DNA of 64,000 nt from Nematopogon swammerdamellus (Eukaryota > Arthropoda > Insecta > Lepidoptera > Adelidae). Each line of letters starts with the position of its first letter. Within the stretch, counting starts at the first letter, position 1. Position numbers and translations under genes: made by a program. The DNA lies in assembly GCA_946902875.1 (NCBI GenBank), contig OX336359.1:4030001-4094000 (forward strand), written 5' to 3'. Positions 9,350 through 20,224 of the stretch are shown piece after piece. The notes below the pieces were generated by a model, which saw nothing but the letters and a program-made list of their open reading frames with translations, did not search any database and was not told the DNA's origin.

Positions 9350-9975
9350 TTTAAAGTATATTTTGACGTGATGATGTCACGTCTTATAAATTGATGAACA
9401 CCGGCTGCATGCACGAAGAAGTGTAACGTTCCATCTAAACCTGTGTGTGCAAGCGAGAGTGCGATAGAGACCTGTGTGTGCAAGCGAGAGCGCAATAGAG
9501 AGGCATATACAATAGTAGGAAATACTAAATATTTGTCTCCGTCTTTTGCGAGCCTCGAACCCGCGGTCCCTGCCACCATCACTGACCAGACGTGTTATAC
9601 ACGCGGGCTATCGACCGTCTACTTATCGCTGCAAATTTTCTCAACAGTATGTGACAACAGTATGTGAATTTCATGAAGCGACATCTAGCGTCCACATCTA
9701 GCGTCGATATTAAATTAAATACTTCAGCCAGCGGTATAATTGATTTAGCAGTTAGGTAATTGTTGCAACGTCGAACATGTAGATGGCGTTATGTAGGTTT
9801 TTTAAATTTAATTAATAGTTGTTATTTTCTCATATTTTTTATTAGTTATTATCACATCTTTATCATGTACTTAAATTAATTTTACATGGTAAATATCCGC
9901 CGGAACTGATTTACTTTATGACATCATCACGTAAAACTATCGTCCGTAAACCAACTTTACAGACAACCAATTTTT
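9350..9975 (+). repeat. Dispersed repeat with TGACGTGA ends
   Basis: 9355-9530 (GACGTGATGATGTCACGTC, AATTGATGAACACCGGC, GTGTGTGCAAGCGAGAG twice) and 9890-9975 (ATGACATCATCACGTAAAAC, CGTCCGTAAACCAAC) match in reverse orientation 40735-40975. Both copies carry subterminal palindromes near TGACGT. This is probably a non-autonomous DNA transposon with unrelated sequence in its middle. Confidence 0.65.
9545..9610 (-). other. Weak tRNA-like segment
   Basis: The minus strand has GATAGCCCGCGTG (A-box-like) about 50 bases before CGCGGGTTCGAGGCTCGC (B-box-like). No closed acceptor stem is visible, so this is at best a tRNA-derived relic. Confidence 0.25.
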
Positions 9976-10403
9976 TTTTAATTCTGATATTGATAAATTT
10001 TTTTTTACAACAATTATTATTTCCACTATTCTTATTTTCAAGATCATTTTTAATTTTTAATTTTACTTGTAGTATTTAAGTGTTATATTTATTATTTTTA
10101 TTGTAAATTGTTGGATGTTTTGATTTGCTTTTTGCTTGGATCAAAATAGGATTAGAAATATTGTTTATAATATTTGACGTGTCTAAGTGTATTTAATGTA
10201 CCAAATAACTAATAAAGGGAATTAATTGATACTGATGGAAAGACACGGACAAGGACATACAGACAAAAATACACACACAGAATACATACAGAAGACAGTG
10301 AGACAGGCAATGACTCTTATAATTGAATTGATTTCAATACGACCGCGTCTCTATAGTTTTTAACCGACTTCATCAAGAAAAGGAGGTTATCAATTCGGCA
10401 CGT
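9976..10403. other. Unassigned AT-rich stretch
   Basis: No coding or structural feature except a repeat H end at about 10360-10400 (TTTTTAACCGACTTCATC). Confidence 0.4.
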
Positions 10404-10648
10404 ATAACCCAATTTTTATAACTGTGCACTTCGAGTTGTCAAAGTCGTTAGGTTGGCAGGACTGAATTCACCCCCCGCTTACTTCCTCACCTCTCCGCCG
10501 ACGCCTATCAGTACACGCCCTTGCTGTGTGTGTGTTTGTACTGATAGGCGTCGGCGGAGAGGTGAGGAAGTAAGCGGGGGGTAAATTCAGTCCTGCCAAC
10601 CTAACGACTTTGACAGCTCGAAGTGCACAGGTATAAAAATTGGGTTAT
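10404..10648. mobile_element. Long-hairpin MITE 2
   Basis: Two 111-bp arms (10404-10514 and 10538-10648) are inverted with only three mismatches by eye, separated by a 23-bp loop containing (TG)n. Inner arm ends are CGCCTATCAGTAC / GTACTGATAGGCG and outer ends ATAACCCAATTTTTAT. The near-identity suggests a young insertion or arm correction. Confidence 0.9.
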
Positions 10649-11254
10649 ATGTATGTAATATCGTTGGAATTTCACAATATTCGTATATGTAAGTCTATGT
10701 GGGCTTCTAAACAGGTGCGCCAAATTTCATAAGTGTATGTATGAGAAGGAAGAAGGTGTGGAACTAAGCTTGCGATGGCTTCACCGAACATATCCGGGCC
10801 CATCGGTAGTAGTGGAGGGTGTTAATCGAGGTCGGAACTAGCGAGTGGCCACTCTACGCATGTCCACGCATTTCTCCGAAACTATTAATCGGATTGTGAT
10901 CATTCTTTCAAAACAGTTTTTTATACAGCAACCAGTGGTTAAAATGCAGTGTTTTCAGTCGCGCGCAGAATCTTACAAGACAACTCTCCCAGGAGTAAAC
11001 ACGAGTTGAATAAGCGCGACGTTTTCTTTGACGTGTGCGGGTGAAGTTTGAAACGAAAAGGTAATTTTGCGTTAGGTAAATTATTGACGCCTACATTCAG
11101 AAGCACGCTTGTAATAGCTTTATTCATTCTACGTGTTTATATTCAAATTCAAATTTATTTTCGCGGCTGTTTCAATTGCTAAATTTAGTTGTAACGTTTT
11201 ATACTTTGTGAAGTTTAACCAATGTTTATTCTTTTCCCTTTTACATCAATAACT
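10649..11254. other. Unassigned stretch
   Basis: No gene recognised. The sequence around 11148 (ATTCAAATTCAAATTTATTT) resembles the AT-rich end of a LINE. Confidence 0.35.
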
Positions 11255-11690
11255 CTTAGGGACAGGGCTATTCGTAGGTATGCCAAACAGAGATTATTAA
11301 CTAAGAACTCGTAGGTATGCCAAACAGAGATTATTAACTAAGAACTGGGAGTGTCCTATTTGATTCCCTGCGAATAGACCTACTAGGCGGGACAGTGCTA
11401 TTCGCAGGTATGAGGTTAGAGCGTCTTGTCCTATTTGATTCTATCTATCAAAGTGAATGTTTTGGTGGTTTAAAAAAATAATAACCAGGGTTAATTTACA
11501 GAAGATGCGGCGCCCTAATGTTGAGGCGGCGCAGGTCGTTTTTGTACAAAACAGGAGAAACATGCAGGTATAACTACGAAGAGACACTTCCGTACGGACA
11601 GGGCTATTCGTAGGTATGCCTGCATTCGTAGGTATACCTACGAATAGACACTTCCAACTCTTAGGGGTACCTACCAATACTTATTTTTGT
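11255..11690. repeat. Cluster of ATTCGTAGGTATGCC repeats
   Basis: A unit of about 41 bp (CGTAGGTATGCCAAACAGAG to ACTAAGAACT) occurs twice in tandem at 11272-11350. GACAGGGCTATTCGTAGGT recurs at 11264 and 11594, and inverted forms (CTACGAATAGACAC, CTGCGAATAGACC) lie at 11365 and 11640. It looks like a degraded hairpin-type element. Confidence 0.6.
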
Positions 11691-11884
11691 TGATAAAACT
11701 ACAAATAAAAATTAAGAATACAGAAAATGATGTTTGTTAGTTAATCCGTTTGGTGGTGGAAATAAAAAAAAGTTTTTTTATTTGACACGTGTTATATTAC
11801 TGAATAAAAGAGTTCACTTTGAAGATTTTAAAAATATTTACGTTATTTTATGAAAACATGAAAAAAATATAATGTGTGCCTCCT

Positions 11885-12255
11885 CCCCCCTTAACTCTGA
11901 AATTGCTACGTCTAAAATGTTTAAATACATTAGGCGAGAGCCTCAAACGCAACAAATATTCAAATATTATTCAAGATTTCGAATTTGTTGCGTTTGCGGT
12001 TGAAACCCTCGGTGCGTGGAGCAGTGAAGCCAAAAGCTTCTTGAAGAGGCTTGGGCCTCTGCTGGTGGACGCTACTGGCGTCCCGCAATCAAGGGCCTAC
12101 TTCATTCAAAGGGTAAGCCTTGCCATCCAGCGGGGTAATGCAGCAAGTGTTCTAGGAACATTTGAAAATGCCCCTTTTGATAGTTATTTTAATGTTTGTT
12201 AGGTAGGTTTATTTCTTTAGTTATTAGTATTACTTTTTTGTTATTTATTAAATAA
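11885..12255 (+). pseudogene. LINE ORF2 C-terminus (QRGNAAS type)
   Basis: The plus strand encodes FVAFAVETLGAWSSEAK, FLKRLGPLLVDATGVP and FIQRVSLAIQRGNAASVLG, ending at a TAG stop (12200) with a short 3' tail. This motif set is known from the C-terminus of LINE reverse transcriptases in many animals. No RT catalytic region is present, so it is a 5'-truncated copy; 6690-6855 is a shorter sibling. Confidence 0.75.
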
Positions 12256-12381
12256 ATATTTTAGGCATATTATTCGACTAATCAAAATGACAAGAAAAAT
12301 CTGCCGAAATTCATATAAAGATTTTCAACAGAAATTCATAAGTACATAATATAAAAGTTGGTGTAAAATTTTATTTTATTC

Positions 12382-12780
12382 TTTTTTTTTATGGTATTTG
12401 ACATCTGTTTCGCCTATCACACCATTTACATAGCCTGGATCGACCTTTCAATCAGTGCGGCTGTATTAATCCGGTCGGGTTAAACCCTACCACCTAGTAA
12501 GGTTAGGGAAGGGACCTACGTAAAACTGTAGGTCCCTTTCCTTTCTACCTTACTAGGTGGTAGGGTTTAACCCGCTCGGTCTGGTACCACCGCACTGAAT
12601 GAATGGTCGATTGAAACGGCTATGTAATTAGTTCGTGTTTTCCGTCCAGTTCAGTGTAGCCGGCACGACCGTAGGGAAGCACTGACATGGCACCTAGTTC
12701 TCCAAGGTATTATGGGCTGACATCACGGATGTTGTGGGTGACATATGTAGCTAACCGTGTCAGTATTCATAAAAAAAACC
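12382..12780. repeat. Fold-back pair of SINE-like tails
   Basis: 12382-12521 is a tail on the minus strand, degraded at its outer end. 12522-12780 is a tail on the plus strand (GTAGGTCCCTTTCC to CAGTATTCAT and poly-A). They meet head to head at GACCTACG/TAAAACTGTAGGTC. Confidence 0.8.
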
Positions 12781-12997
12781 TAGTCCTACCTAAACCTACA
12801 TGCAATTTTTAGCGTTATTTGTTGATTACAGGTGCGTGGGAGAATTTTCGACAATAGCAAGACTTGTTTTTTTCCCCCAGTTCAACCTATTGTTCAATAT
12901 GTAACCTTAAAAGTAGGTACTTAATAGAAATATATTTTTTATTTGTTGTCGATATTATGCGTTCACTTGTTTGGCTATCTCTGAAGTACAGACATTT

Positions 12998-13362
12998 TTT
13001 AGGGTTCCATATCTGTCGTACGGGACCCTATTACTAAGCCTACGCTGTCTGTTTGTCTGTCTCTCTGTCCGTCTGTCTGTCTGTCTCTCTGTCCGAGGGC
13101 TGTATCTCTTGAACCGTAATAGGTAGCCCGTTGAAATTGTCACAGAATATGTGTTATTATTGCCGATATAACAGCAAATAATAAAAATAAGAAAAAGTAA
13201 AAAATTCACAGGGGTCCCCATACAAGAAACTAAAAAGTGTATGCGCGCCATCTACCGAAAACAGTATGAAGCATTTAAACTAATCCATAGATGGCGTGAG
13301 TGGCGCTGACCATGACATGGCGATACGGAACCCTCCGTGCGCGAGTGCGACTCGCACTTGGC
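12998..13362 (+). repeat. Repeat C, near full length
   Basis: Same module order as 7866-8266: GGTTCCATATCTGTCGTACG, GTCTGTCTCTCTGTCC tract, CGAGGGCTGTATCTC, TTGTCACAGAATATG, CGCGCCATCTACCG, CATGGCGATACGGAACC, GAGTGCGACTCGCACTTGG. Confidence 0.85.
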
Positions 13363-13364
13363 CT

Positions 13365-13600
13365 GTTTTTTATTGAAAGCGCGACATGTGGCGCTTCGCC
13401 ACGCATAAGGTGTCTAACGATCGCCTGGGAAATTCGAACGTATGTAGGAATTGTGAATCCCATGCCGACCTGACAGGTGCCTATTCACCCCCTCTTGAAG
13501 GACCCGAGACTGTACTTGGATGGAAATATATGGCCAGGGAGAGCGTTCCAGAGTTTATAGGTTCTGTGAAGGAAAGATTGGTACACAATCCAAAGTAACT
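13365..13600 (-). pseudogene. Jockey-like LINE (family J2), 3' end
   Basis: The minus strand carries the J2 C-terminus and 3' tail (compare 25172-25697): a WNALP-type region, a stretch matching GFQEGVNRHLSGRHG-like residues, then ACACCTTATGCGTGG and CATGTCGCGCTTTC. Substitutions and frame changes make it non-coding. Confidence 0.75.
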
Positions 13601-13896
13601 TACTCCATGACCATCCCTTACAGGTTTAATTAGTATTGAGAGTGACTGATACTTTTAGTCTACCGTGGATATTTATATTTTTGATATTTGGCTTACCATG
13701 GTTGGGATTCGCGGTAACTATATGGCCATGACCATTGGTGATGCAGCCAAACGTCAGTTTCGACAAAAAAAATCTGAGTTATTTTTGATTAATAACCGCG
13801 TCTATTCTATTATATCCTATGTCAGTGGTTTCTATTCTGTATCCTATGCAAATACAGAGGTTTCTATCCTATGTAAATACAGCTGAAAATATTTCG
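13601..13896. other. Unassigned stretch
   Basis: Contains two short repeats of TATCCTATGT (13817-13870). Nothing else recognised. Confidence 0.35.
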
Positions 13897-14080
13897 AAAA
13901 ACCCCCGACCATTAAAAGTCAAAAAGAATTTCCGTTTACTTACTCAATGGAGTCGGGGGAGCGCTAAGTAAATACCCGGGGAGCTCTGAGTTTTTATATT
14001 TTATTTACTTAGCGGTCCCCCGACTCCTTTAGGTAAGTAAACGGAAATTCTTTTTGACTTTTAATGGTCGGGGTTTTTTT
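13897..14080. mobile_element. Long-hairpin MITE 3
   Basis: Arms of about 77 bp (ACCCCCGACCATTAAAAGTC and GACTTTTAATGGTCGGGGT at the outer ends; CGCTAAGTAAAT and ATTTACTTAGCG inside) flank a loop with CCCGGGGAGCTC. Confidence 0.85.
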
Positions 14081-14345
14081 AAATTTATAATTTAACTTTT
14101 ATTACAAGCTTTTTAAAAAAAAACCATTCAAATCGGTCCACTTTTAAAGATAATTAATTGTATTATTACCTAATTACTTGATTACTTGATTACAAACATA
14201 GCTAAGAACCATCCCGATTATACCAGCTTTCTAATAAAAAAAGCGCATCTGAATCGGTCCATCCGTTTGGGAGCTACGATGCCACAGACAGACATACACA
14301 CACGCCGTTAAATTTATAAGACCCCTCTTTTTGCGTTGGCTGTTA
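14081..14345 (-). repeat. Repeat I (AACGCAAAAAGAGGGGTCTT family)
   Basis: The minus strand reads CAACGCAAAAAGAGGGGTC, ATGTCTGTCTGTGGCATCG, GTAGCTCCCAAACGG and GGACCGATTCAGATGCG. Another end of this family is at 40672-40730 (CCCCCGACGCAAAAAACGGG). The MITE at 13897 lies directly beside it. Confidence 0.7.
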
Positions 14346-14979
14346 AAATAAAAAAATAAACTTCATGGAGCCAAAAGTAAAGATTTGTTGAAGATTAAAC
14401 GTAATGTTCGAATGCTTAAGTAATTAAATGTTCTATTTCCATCGCTTCTTAAATATTTAAAACGAACGAAAAGAAACGCAAAATCCGTTAACTTCACAAA
14501 ACGCCCAAATTATTAAGATAATTTGAACGATTCAGCTTTTTTGCCGGCTCGGACTTTTTTTTCCCATTTACCGTTGAATAACGAACCGAAACCGGTCAAG
14601 TGTGCACTGTTGGCAATTACACCTTCCGGTCGCCCTTACAAATGACGAAATGAGGAGCGAAGTTCAATAAGAAACATTCTCTTCGTTCATTGGATTGGAA
14701 AAATCGCCGGCACGGTACCTATATCTTACAGCGTATATTCGTTTCGAAAAGGTGAAATTGACAAATGACGAGTGAAAAGTGAAAGCGACAAGTGACAAGT
14801 GACGAGTGACAAGTCAAATAAAATTCAAATTGTTCTTTCATTTCAATTCAAAATAATTTTTTTTGTTGGTTCTTAGGGTACATTTTATACACTTAGAAAT
14901 GTCAAATATTATACAAAAATTATTCTTATTTTATTTCGATGCAAGCAAAAACAGGTAATCGTCAAAACAACATTTTCAA
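14346..14979. other. Unassigned stretch
   Basis: No gene found. At 14763-14815 the 7-8 bp words GTGACAA and GTGACGA repeat in an irregular tandem. Confidence 0.4.
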
Positions 14980-15182
14980 ACCAGTGCGGTGGTACCAACC
15001 CGGCAGGAATAAACCCTTACCTAGTAAGGTAAGAACGGAAGTGACCTACAATTTAACGTGGAATCCGAACCACGGTCAGCCTTCAGCCAGCGGTCTAGCG
15101 GTCACCCATCCAAGTACTGACCGCGCCCAGGGTTGCTCAATAACATTCGACCAACCGCACCACTGAGCTACCGAGACTAACA
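14980..15182 (-). repeat. SINE-like element, tRNA/5S part
   Basis: On the minus strand this copy has the most 5S-like block of all: GGGCGCGGTCAGTACTTGGA then TGGGTGACCGC. An A-box-like GTAGCTCAGTGG stands upstream and GGTTCGGATTCC downstream, leading into CTTACTAGGT. Tail mostly missing. Confidence 0.85.
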
Positions 15183-15250
15183 AAGGTACTCTCTTATGAA
15201 TAAATTCTGCTGTACAGTTACCCCTCACGTACTACCATGGATGAACTATA

Positions 15251-15419
15251 GAACTGAAAAGTGTTAAATAATATTTTGATTCATATTGGGACCCTTGAGT
15301 TGAAGGCGGTACAAAAGCACAAAAGGGGTCCATCTATCAATTTTCAGGTGTGCTTATGCAACGCCTTCAACTCAAGGGTCCCAATATGAATCAAAATATT
15401 ATTTAACACTTTTCAGTTC
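15251..15419. mobile_element. Long-hairpin MITE 4
   Basis: Arms AACTGAAAAGTG, ATTCATATTGGGACCC and TTGAGTTGAAGGCG are inverted around CTATCAATTTTCAGGTGTGC. Its loop and right arm occur again at 16520-16625 and 17655-17765 inside the large inverted repeat. Confidence 0.85.
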
Positions 15420-15578
15420 CAGTTATTTTTGAAGACGGTACAATGTTTTCAAAACTGTTTTTTATTTTGTCAAGTAACAAGCATTAACAGTACTGTACCT
15501 AGTTAACGCAACAGTTTCTACATAGTCGCGATATATGTTTCGTTAGTCATGTCAATAACTTCGGGAGGGTTACGGAGG
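15420..15578 (+). repeat. Module X (GAAGACGGTAC to GGGAGGGTTAC)
   Basis: A 145-bp segment ending CGTTAGTCATGTCAATAACT and TCGGGAGGGTTAC. It recurs almost unchanged at 16627-16771 and in reverse at 17509-17653. The last 40 bp also occur in the spacer at 17158. Confidence 0.85.
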
Positions 15579-17020
15579 GAACGTAAACAAAAAAAAAATA
15601 CATATGTACATACAAAATACAAAATAAAAAAATACATAGCGTCACGCCTGTTTCCCGGTGGGGTAGGCAGAGACAACGGATCTTCACGTGCCAAGATCCT
15701 GACACACCTCTGCCGCCTCTTCCACTCTCATAATATTCTTCATACATGCTCGTCGGTTTCGGGTACTACGCGCTTGACCGTTTTTTGGGGTTCCGTACCG
15801 GTACGGGACCCTATTACTAAGCCTACGCTGTCTGTCTGTCTGTATGTCTATCCGTCCGTCCGTCCGTCCGTCTGTCTGTCTGTCTGTATGTCTATCCGTC
15901 CGTCCGTCCGTCCGTCTGTCTGTCTGTCCGAGGGCTGTATCTCTTGAACCGTAATAAGCCTCACCGTTCGGAACCGGTGTAAAACTGTAGGTCTCTTCCC
16001 TTGCCCCTTACTAGGTGGTAGGCTCAATTTGTAGCCGACTGGGTTGATACCACCGTACTGGATGAAAGATGGCCGCATAGCAACCTCGGTTGTGTTCTCC
16101 TCTAGTCCAGTATAGCCAGCAATCCAGGGAAGTCTCCGGTATGGCACCTACCTTCTCGGAGGTGATATTGGCTGGTCGGAGCATGCGCTTTGGCCCCTCC
16201 AACTCAGCCACCCATACCGGATTACAAAAAAAAGGTACCCCGTCGAAGTTTTCACAGAATATGACATAGCCGTTTCGACCGACCTTTCATTCAGTGCGGT
16301 GGTACCAACCCGGGCGGGTTAAACCCTACCACCTAGTAATATAAGAAGGGAGTCATATCCCTTAGTCGTCTTTTACGACATACACGGGGAGAGATGCAGT
16401 GGGGCTATTCTTTTAAAGTACCGGCCCCACACGGTACAACTACGATACTACGGTACAACAACCACTACCGTACTACTACTATCAAACATAGCCATGCCCA
16501 GTACTTTTTTTTAAAGGAAAAAGGGGTCCATCTATCAATTTTCAGGTGTGCTTATGCAACTCCTTCAACTCAAGGGTCCCAATATGAATCAAAATATTAT
16601 TTAACACTTTTCAGTTCCAGTTATTTTTGAAGACGGTACAATGTTTTCAAAACTGTTTTTTATTTTGTCAAGTAACAAGCATTAACAGTACTGTACCTAG
16701 TTATCGCAACAGTTTCTACATAGTCGCGATATATGTTTCGTTAGTCATGTCAATAACTTCGGGAGGGTTACATACGCACTCAAACAAACACTTTACGCAA
16801 AAAAAAACATATATTTATAGGAGCATTTTTTCTCCTAACAAAAAAATTAAATCAAATAAGTGGCTGTAAAAACCAATCATAGTGACCTTGTGACTCACTT
16901 ACAACAAACAGCTGTTCTGCGATTGAACATAGTACGGTCATTGACCCTGTACAATGCATGTTACCTACTTTACACACAGGTTAATGTTTAGGTAGCAAAG
17001 ATGTTTTGTTAAATTTCTCG
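15579..17020 (+). repeat. Left arm of 3.1-kb inverted repeat
   Basis: Pairs with 17260-18702. It starts GAACGTAAACAAAAA and ends TTAAATTTCTCG. Contents in order: a GCGTCACGCCTGTTTCCC repeat (15637-15765), repeat C with a long GTCT/GTCC tract (15787-15962), a T2 tail (+, 15975-16232), a short-form SINE-like piece (-, 16250-16440), half of MITE 4 (16520-16625), module X, then about 250 bp unique to the arms. All open frames in it are mirrored in the other arm and none looks like a gene. Confidence 0.95.
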
Positions 17021-17259
17021 GCTCAAATTTCGTGTAAGCTTCGAATTGCTTGCACAAATTAAAAACTCCACCTGCGGAACTTCAAACGTGAAACTAACTT
17101 GCACTGGTGAGCGTGTGTTTGCTGCTGTAACTTAGTATATAAGATGTCTTGTGTCGTTTCGTTAGTCATGTCAATAACTTCGTTAGTCATGGGAGGGTTA
17201 CATACACACTCAAATAAACAGGTTACGAAAAAAAAATTATATGTTTTAGCATTACTTTT
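17021..17259. other. Spacer between the inverted-repeat arms
   Basis: 239 bp. Contains extra partial copies of GTTAGTCATGTCAATAACTT and GGGAGGGTTACATACACAC. No gene. Confidence 0.85.
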
Positions 17260-18702
17260 CGAGAAATTTAACAAAACATCTTTGCTACCTAAACATTAAC
17301 CTGTGTGTAAAGTAGGTAACATGCATTGTACAGGGTCAATGACCGTACTATGTTCAATCGCAGAACAGCTGTTTGTTGTAAGTGAGTCACAAGGTCACTA
17401 TGATTGGTTTTTACAGCCACTTATTTGATTTAATTTTTTTGTTAGGAGAAAAAATGCTCCTATAAATATATGTTTTTTTTTGCGTAAAGTGTTTGTTTGA
17501 GTGCGTATGTAACCCTCCCGAAGTTATTGACATGACTAACGAAACATATATCGCGACTATGTAGAAACTGTTGCGATAACTAGGTACAGTACTGTTAATG
17601 CTTGTTACTTGACAAAATAAAAAACAGTTTTGAAAACATTGTACCGTCTTCAAAAATAACTGGAACTGAAAAGTGTTAAATAATATTTTGATTCATATTG
17701 GGACCCTTGAGTTGAAGGCGTTGCATAAGCACACCTGAAAATTGATAGATGGACCCCTTTTTCCTTTAAAAAAAAGTACTGGGCATGGCTATGTTTGATA
17801 GTAGTAGTACGGTAGTGGTTGTTGTACCGTAGTATCGTAGTTGTACCGTGTGGGGCCGGTACTTTAAAAGAATAGCCCCACTGCATCTCTCCCCGTGTAT
17901 GTCGTAAAAGACGACTAAGGGATATGACTCCCTTCTTATATTACTAGGTGGTAGGGTTTAACCCGCCCGGGTTGGTACCACCGCACTGAATGAAAGGTCG
18001 GTCGAAACGGCTATGTCATATTCTGTGAAAACTTCGACGGGGTACCTTTTTTTTTGTAATCCGGTATGGGTGGCTGAGTTGGAGGGGCCAAAGCGCATGC
18101 TCCGACCAGCCAATATCACCTCCGAGAAGGTAGGTGCCATACCGGAGACTTCCCTGGATTGCTGGCTATACTGGACTAGAGGAGAACACAACCGAGGTTG
18201 CTATGCGGCCATCTTTCATCCAGTACGGTGGTATCAACCCAGTCGGCTACAAATTGAGCCTACCACCTAGTAAGGGGCAAGGGAAGAGACCTACAGTTTT
18301 ACACCGGTTCCGAACGGTGAGGCTTATTACGGTTCAAGAGATACAGCCCTCGGACAGACAGACAGACGGACGGACGGACGGACGGATAGACATACAGACA
18401 GACAGACAGACGGACGGACGGACGGACGGATATACATACAGACAGACAGACAGCGTAGGCTTAGTAATAGGGTCCCGTACCGGTACGGAACCCCAAAAAA
18501 CGGTCAAGCGCGTAGTACCCGAAACCGACGAGCATGTATGAAGAATATTATGACAGTGGAAGAGGCGGCAGAGGTGTGTCAGGATCTTGGCACGTGAAGA
18601 TCCGTTGTCTCTGCCTACCCCACCGGGAAACAGGCGTGACGCTATGTATTTTTTTATTTTGTATTTTGTATGTACATATGTATTTTTTTTTTGTTTACGT
18701 TC
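17260..18702 (-). repeat. Right arm of 3.1-kb inverted repeat
   Basis: Mirror image of 15579-17020, one base longer. Differences found by eye are few: an A8 versus T9 homopolymer (about 16225 versus 18047), a C/C mismatch at 15727 versus 18554, and small changes in the microsatellite. Outside 18702 the sequences stop matching at once. Confidence 0.95.
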
Positions 18703-19094
18703 ACATAAAAAAGTTGCAGAAAGCGAAGTTTTTTTTACTACACAATTTTCAAAGAGATTTAAATACAGTTTTATGCTGACGAGACCTTTATGTTTTTACA
18801 TCTTATCAAAATTTTTTAAATAAAAAAATACAAATTGTCAAAATAAAAGTGCTAGGAACACAGTTCTTTACAGGAAAAACCAATGTACGAAACAAATTAG
18901 AAGACTAGCTACTAAGTTTTAGAAACCAATGAAAAAAAAATCTATATCGGAAAAATATTGTTTATGAGAACAGTTTCTTGAGGGATTTTTTTTTATTAGG
19001 GCAATATTTTTAGGGCTTTGTAGTTATGGGACTTAATTAATGGGACGCAGATGTAATTTTAAATACTTTTGATATGTCATTAAAAGTTATTTAC
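18703..19094. other. Unassigned AT-rich stretch
   Basis: No coding or repeat signal recognised. Confidence 0.35.
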
Positions 19095-19185
19095 ATATTT
19101 GTCCCTCAAGTATGCAGCACAACATCGATTACTCTGCTTACCCCGTTTTTAGTCCTTGCAGCACAACACCGATTACTCTGAAAAC
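19095..19185 (-). repeat. Repeat B hairpin fragments
   Basis: Two copies of GCAGCACAACA(T/C)CGATTACTCTG in the same direction, about 54 bp apart, from the repeat B hairpin arm. Confidence 0.7.
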
Positions 19186-19514
19186 ATTATTCATTGTTAC
19201 CTCTTGATCAGTATTATTTACTTTCAATATTTATGGGATACAAATACTTCTAGGTTCATTTTCTATTGAATATTTAATAATAACAATATTATATTTTACT
19301 TCTCTCCTATATAATATCATCCGTAATACCCTCTTTGATAAATTGTGTTTTATCTTCTCTGTGGGAAACGGACCTTGTCTAAAATGTACCTGCGTATGTA
19401 ATACCTTTGTACCGTAATACATCTATTGTCTGAGATCGCGGTAGCTCCACGCCAAGTTCGAGCGCCGCGCGATTTCGATCCATTCTGGTACAAGGACGTT
19501 CATAGAACGACGCT
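19186..19514. other. Unassigned stretch
   Basis: Nothing recognised. Confidence 0.35.
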
Positions 19515-19865
19515 CACAACACCCGTAACACCCCGGCGAACTAGGTGACATTAACGTCAGTGATTCCCTTTGGTCATGGCGGCTACACTGAACTGGACGG
19601 AAAACACGAACTATTTACATAGTCGTTTCGACCGATCTATCATTCAGTGCGGCGGTGGTGCCAAATTGGGCGGGTGAAATCACCTAGAAAGGTTTTGTAA
19701 CCTGGTAGGTAGGGAGGGACCTACGGTTTTACGTGATGTCCGAACCACGGTCAGTCCCTAACGGTCGAGCGGACATACATCCAAGTTCTGACAGCGCCCA
19801 GGTGTGCTTATTATCACGAACCACAGTCAGCCGATCTTACCACTGGGCTACCGAGGCTGACTGTT
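19515..19865 (-). repeat. SINE-like element, long form, degraded
   Basis: Minus strand: AGCCTCGGTAGCCCAGTGG (A-box-like), CACCTGGGCGCTGTCAGAAC, CGTTAGGGACTGACCGTGG, GGTCCCTCCCT, then the tail to about CACCTAGTTCGCCGGGG. It keeps all modules in order but is more diverged than the 42-44 kb copies. Confidence 0.8.
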
Positions 19866-19894
19866 GTATCTACTTAGCCTATGGGGAAAAAGGT

Positions 19895-20060
19895 AGATTG
19901 ATAGATAGAAAATTATTTATACATTATAATTATTACTACAAATATTTCACAAAAATAACACAATGAATAGAATAAAGTACATGAGGCACAAAGGCGGACT
20001 TATCCCTTGAAGAGATTTCTTACAGCCAACCGAACTGAAAGGTTGGCTGCCTTTAGGTTT
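19895..20060 (-). repeat. LINE 3'-UTR-like end with (TAGA)n
   Basis: GATTGATAGATAGAAAATT followed by ACAAAGGCGGACTTATCCC and GAGATTTCTTACAGCCAACC. The same arrangement occurs at 45340-45480 (AGATAGATAGATAGAAAATG, CAAAGGCGGACTTATCAC). Such short tandem ends are usual at LINE 3' termini. Confidence 0.65.
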
Positions 20061-20224
20061 GTGAAATGTGTAAATAAAGGAATGTAGGTAGTAGCAAAGG
20101 TAAGATGTCACAATATTTTATTTAAAAATATAAGAATTTATGAAAACCTGTGAAAACTATAATTACATTTATTTTATTTCATCTTAAAATAAAATAAAAG
20201 TGTTATGTATGCACGTTCGTAGGG

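Noticed and set aside
15547..18823. Pairs of identical open frames on opposite strands
   Set aside because: They are mirror copies in the large inverted repeat and lie in repeats C, T2 and MITE 4 sequence; no coding signal.
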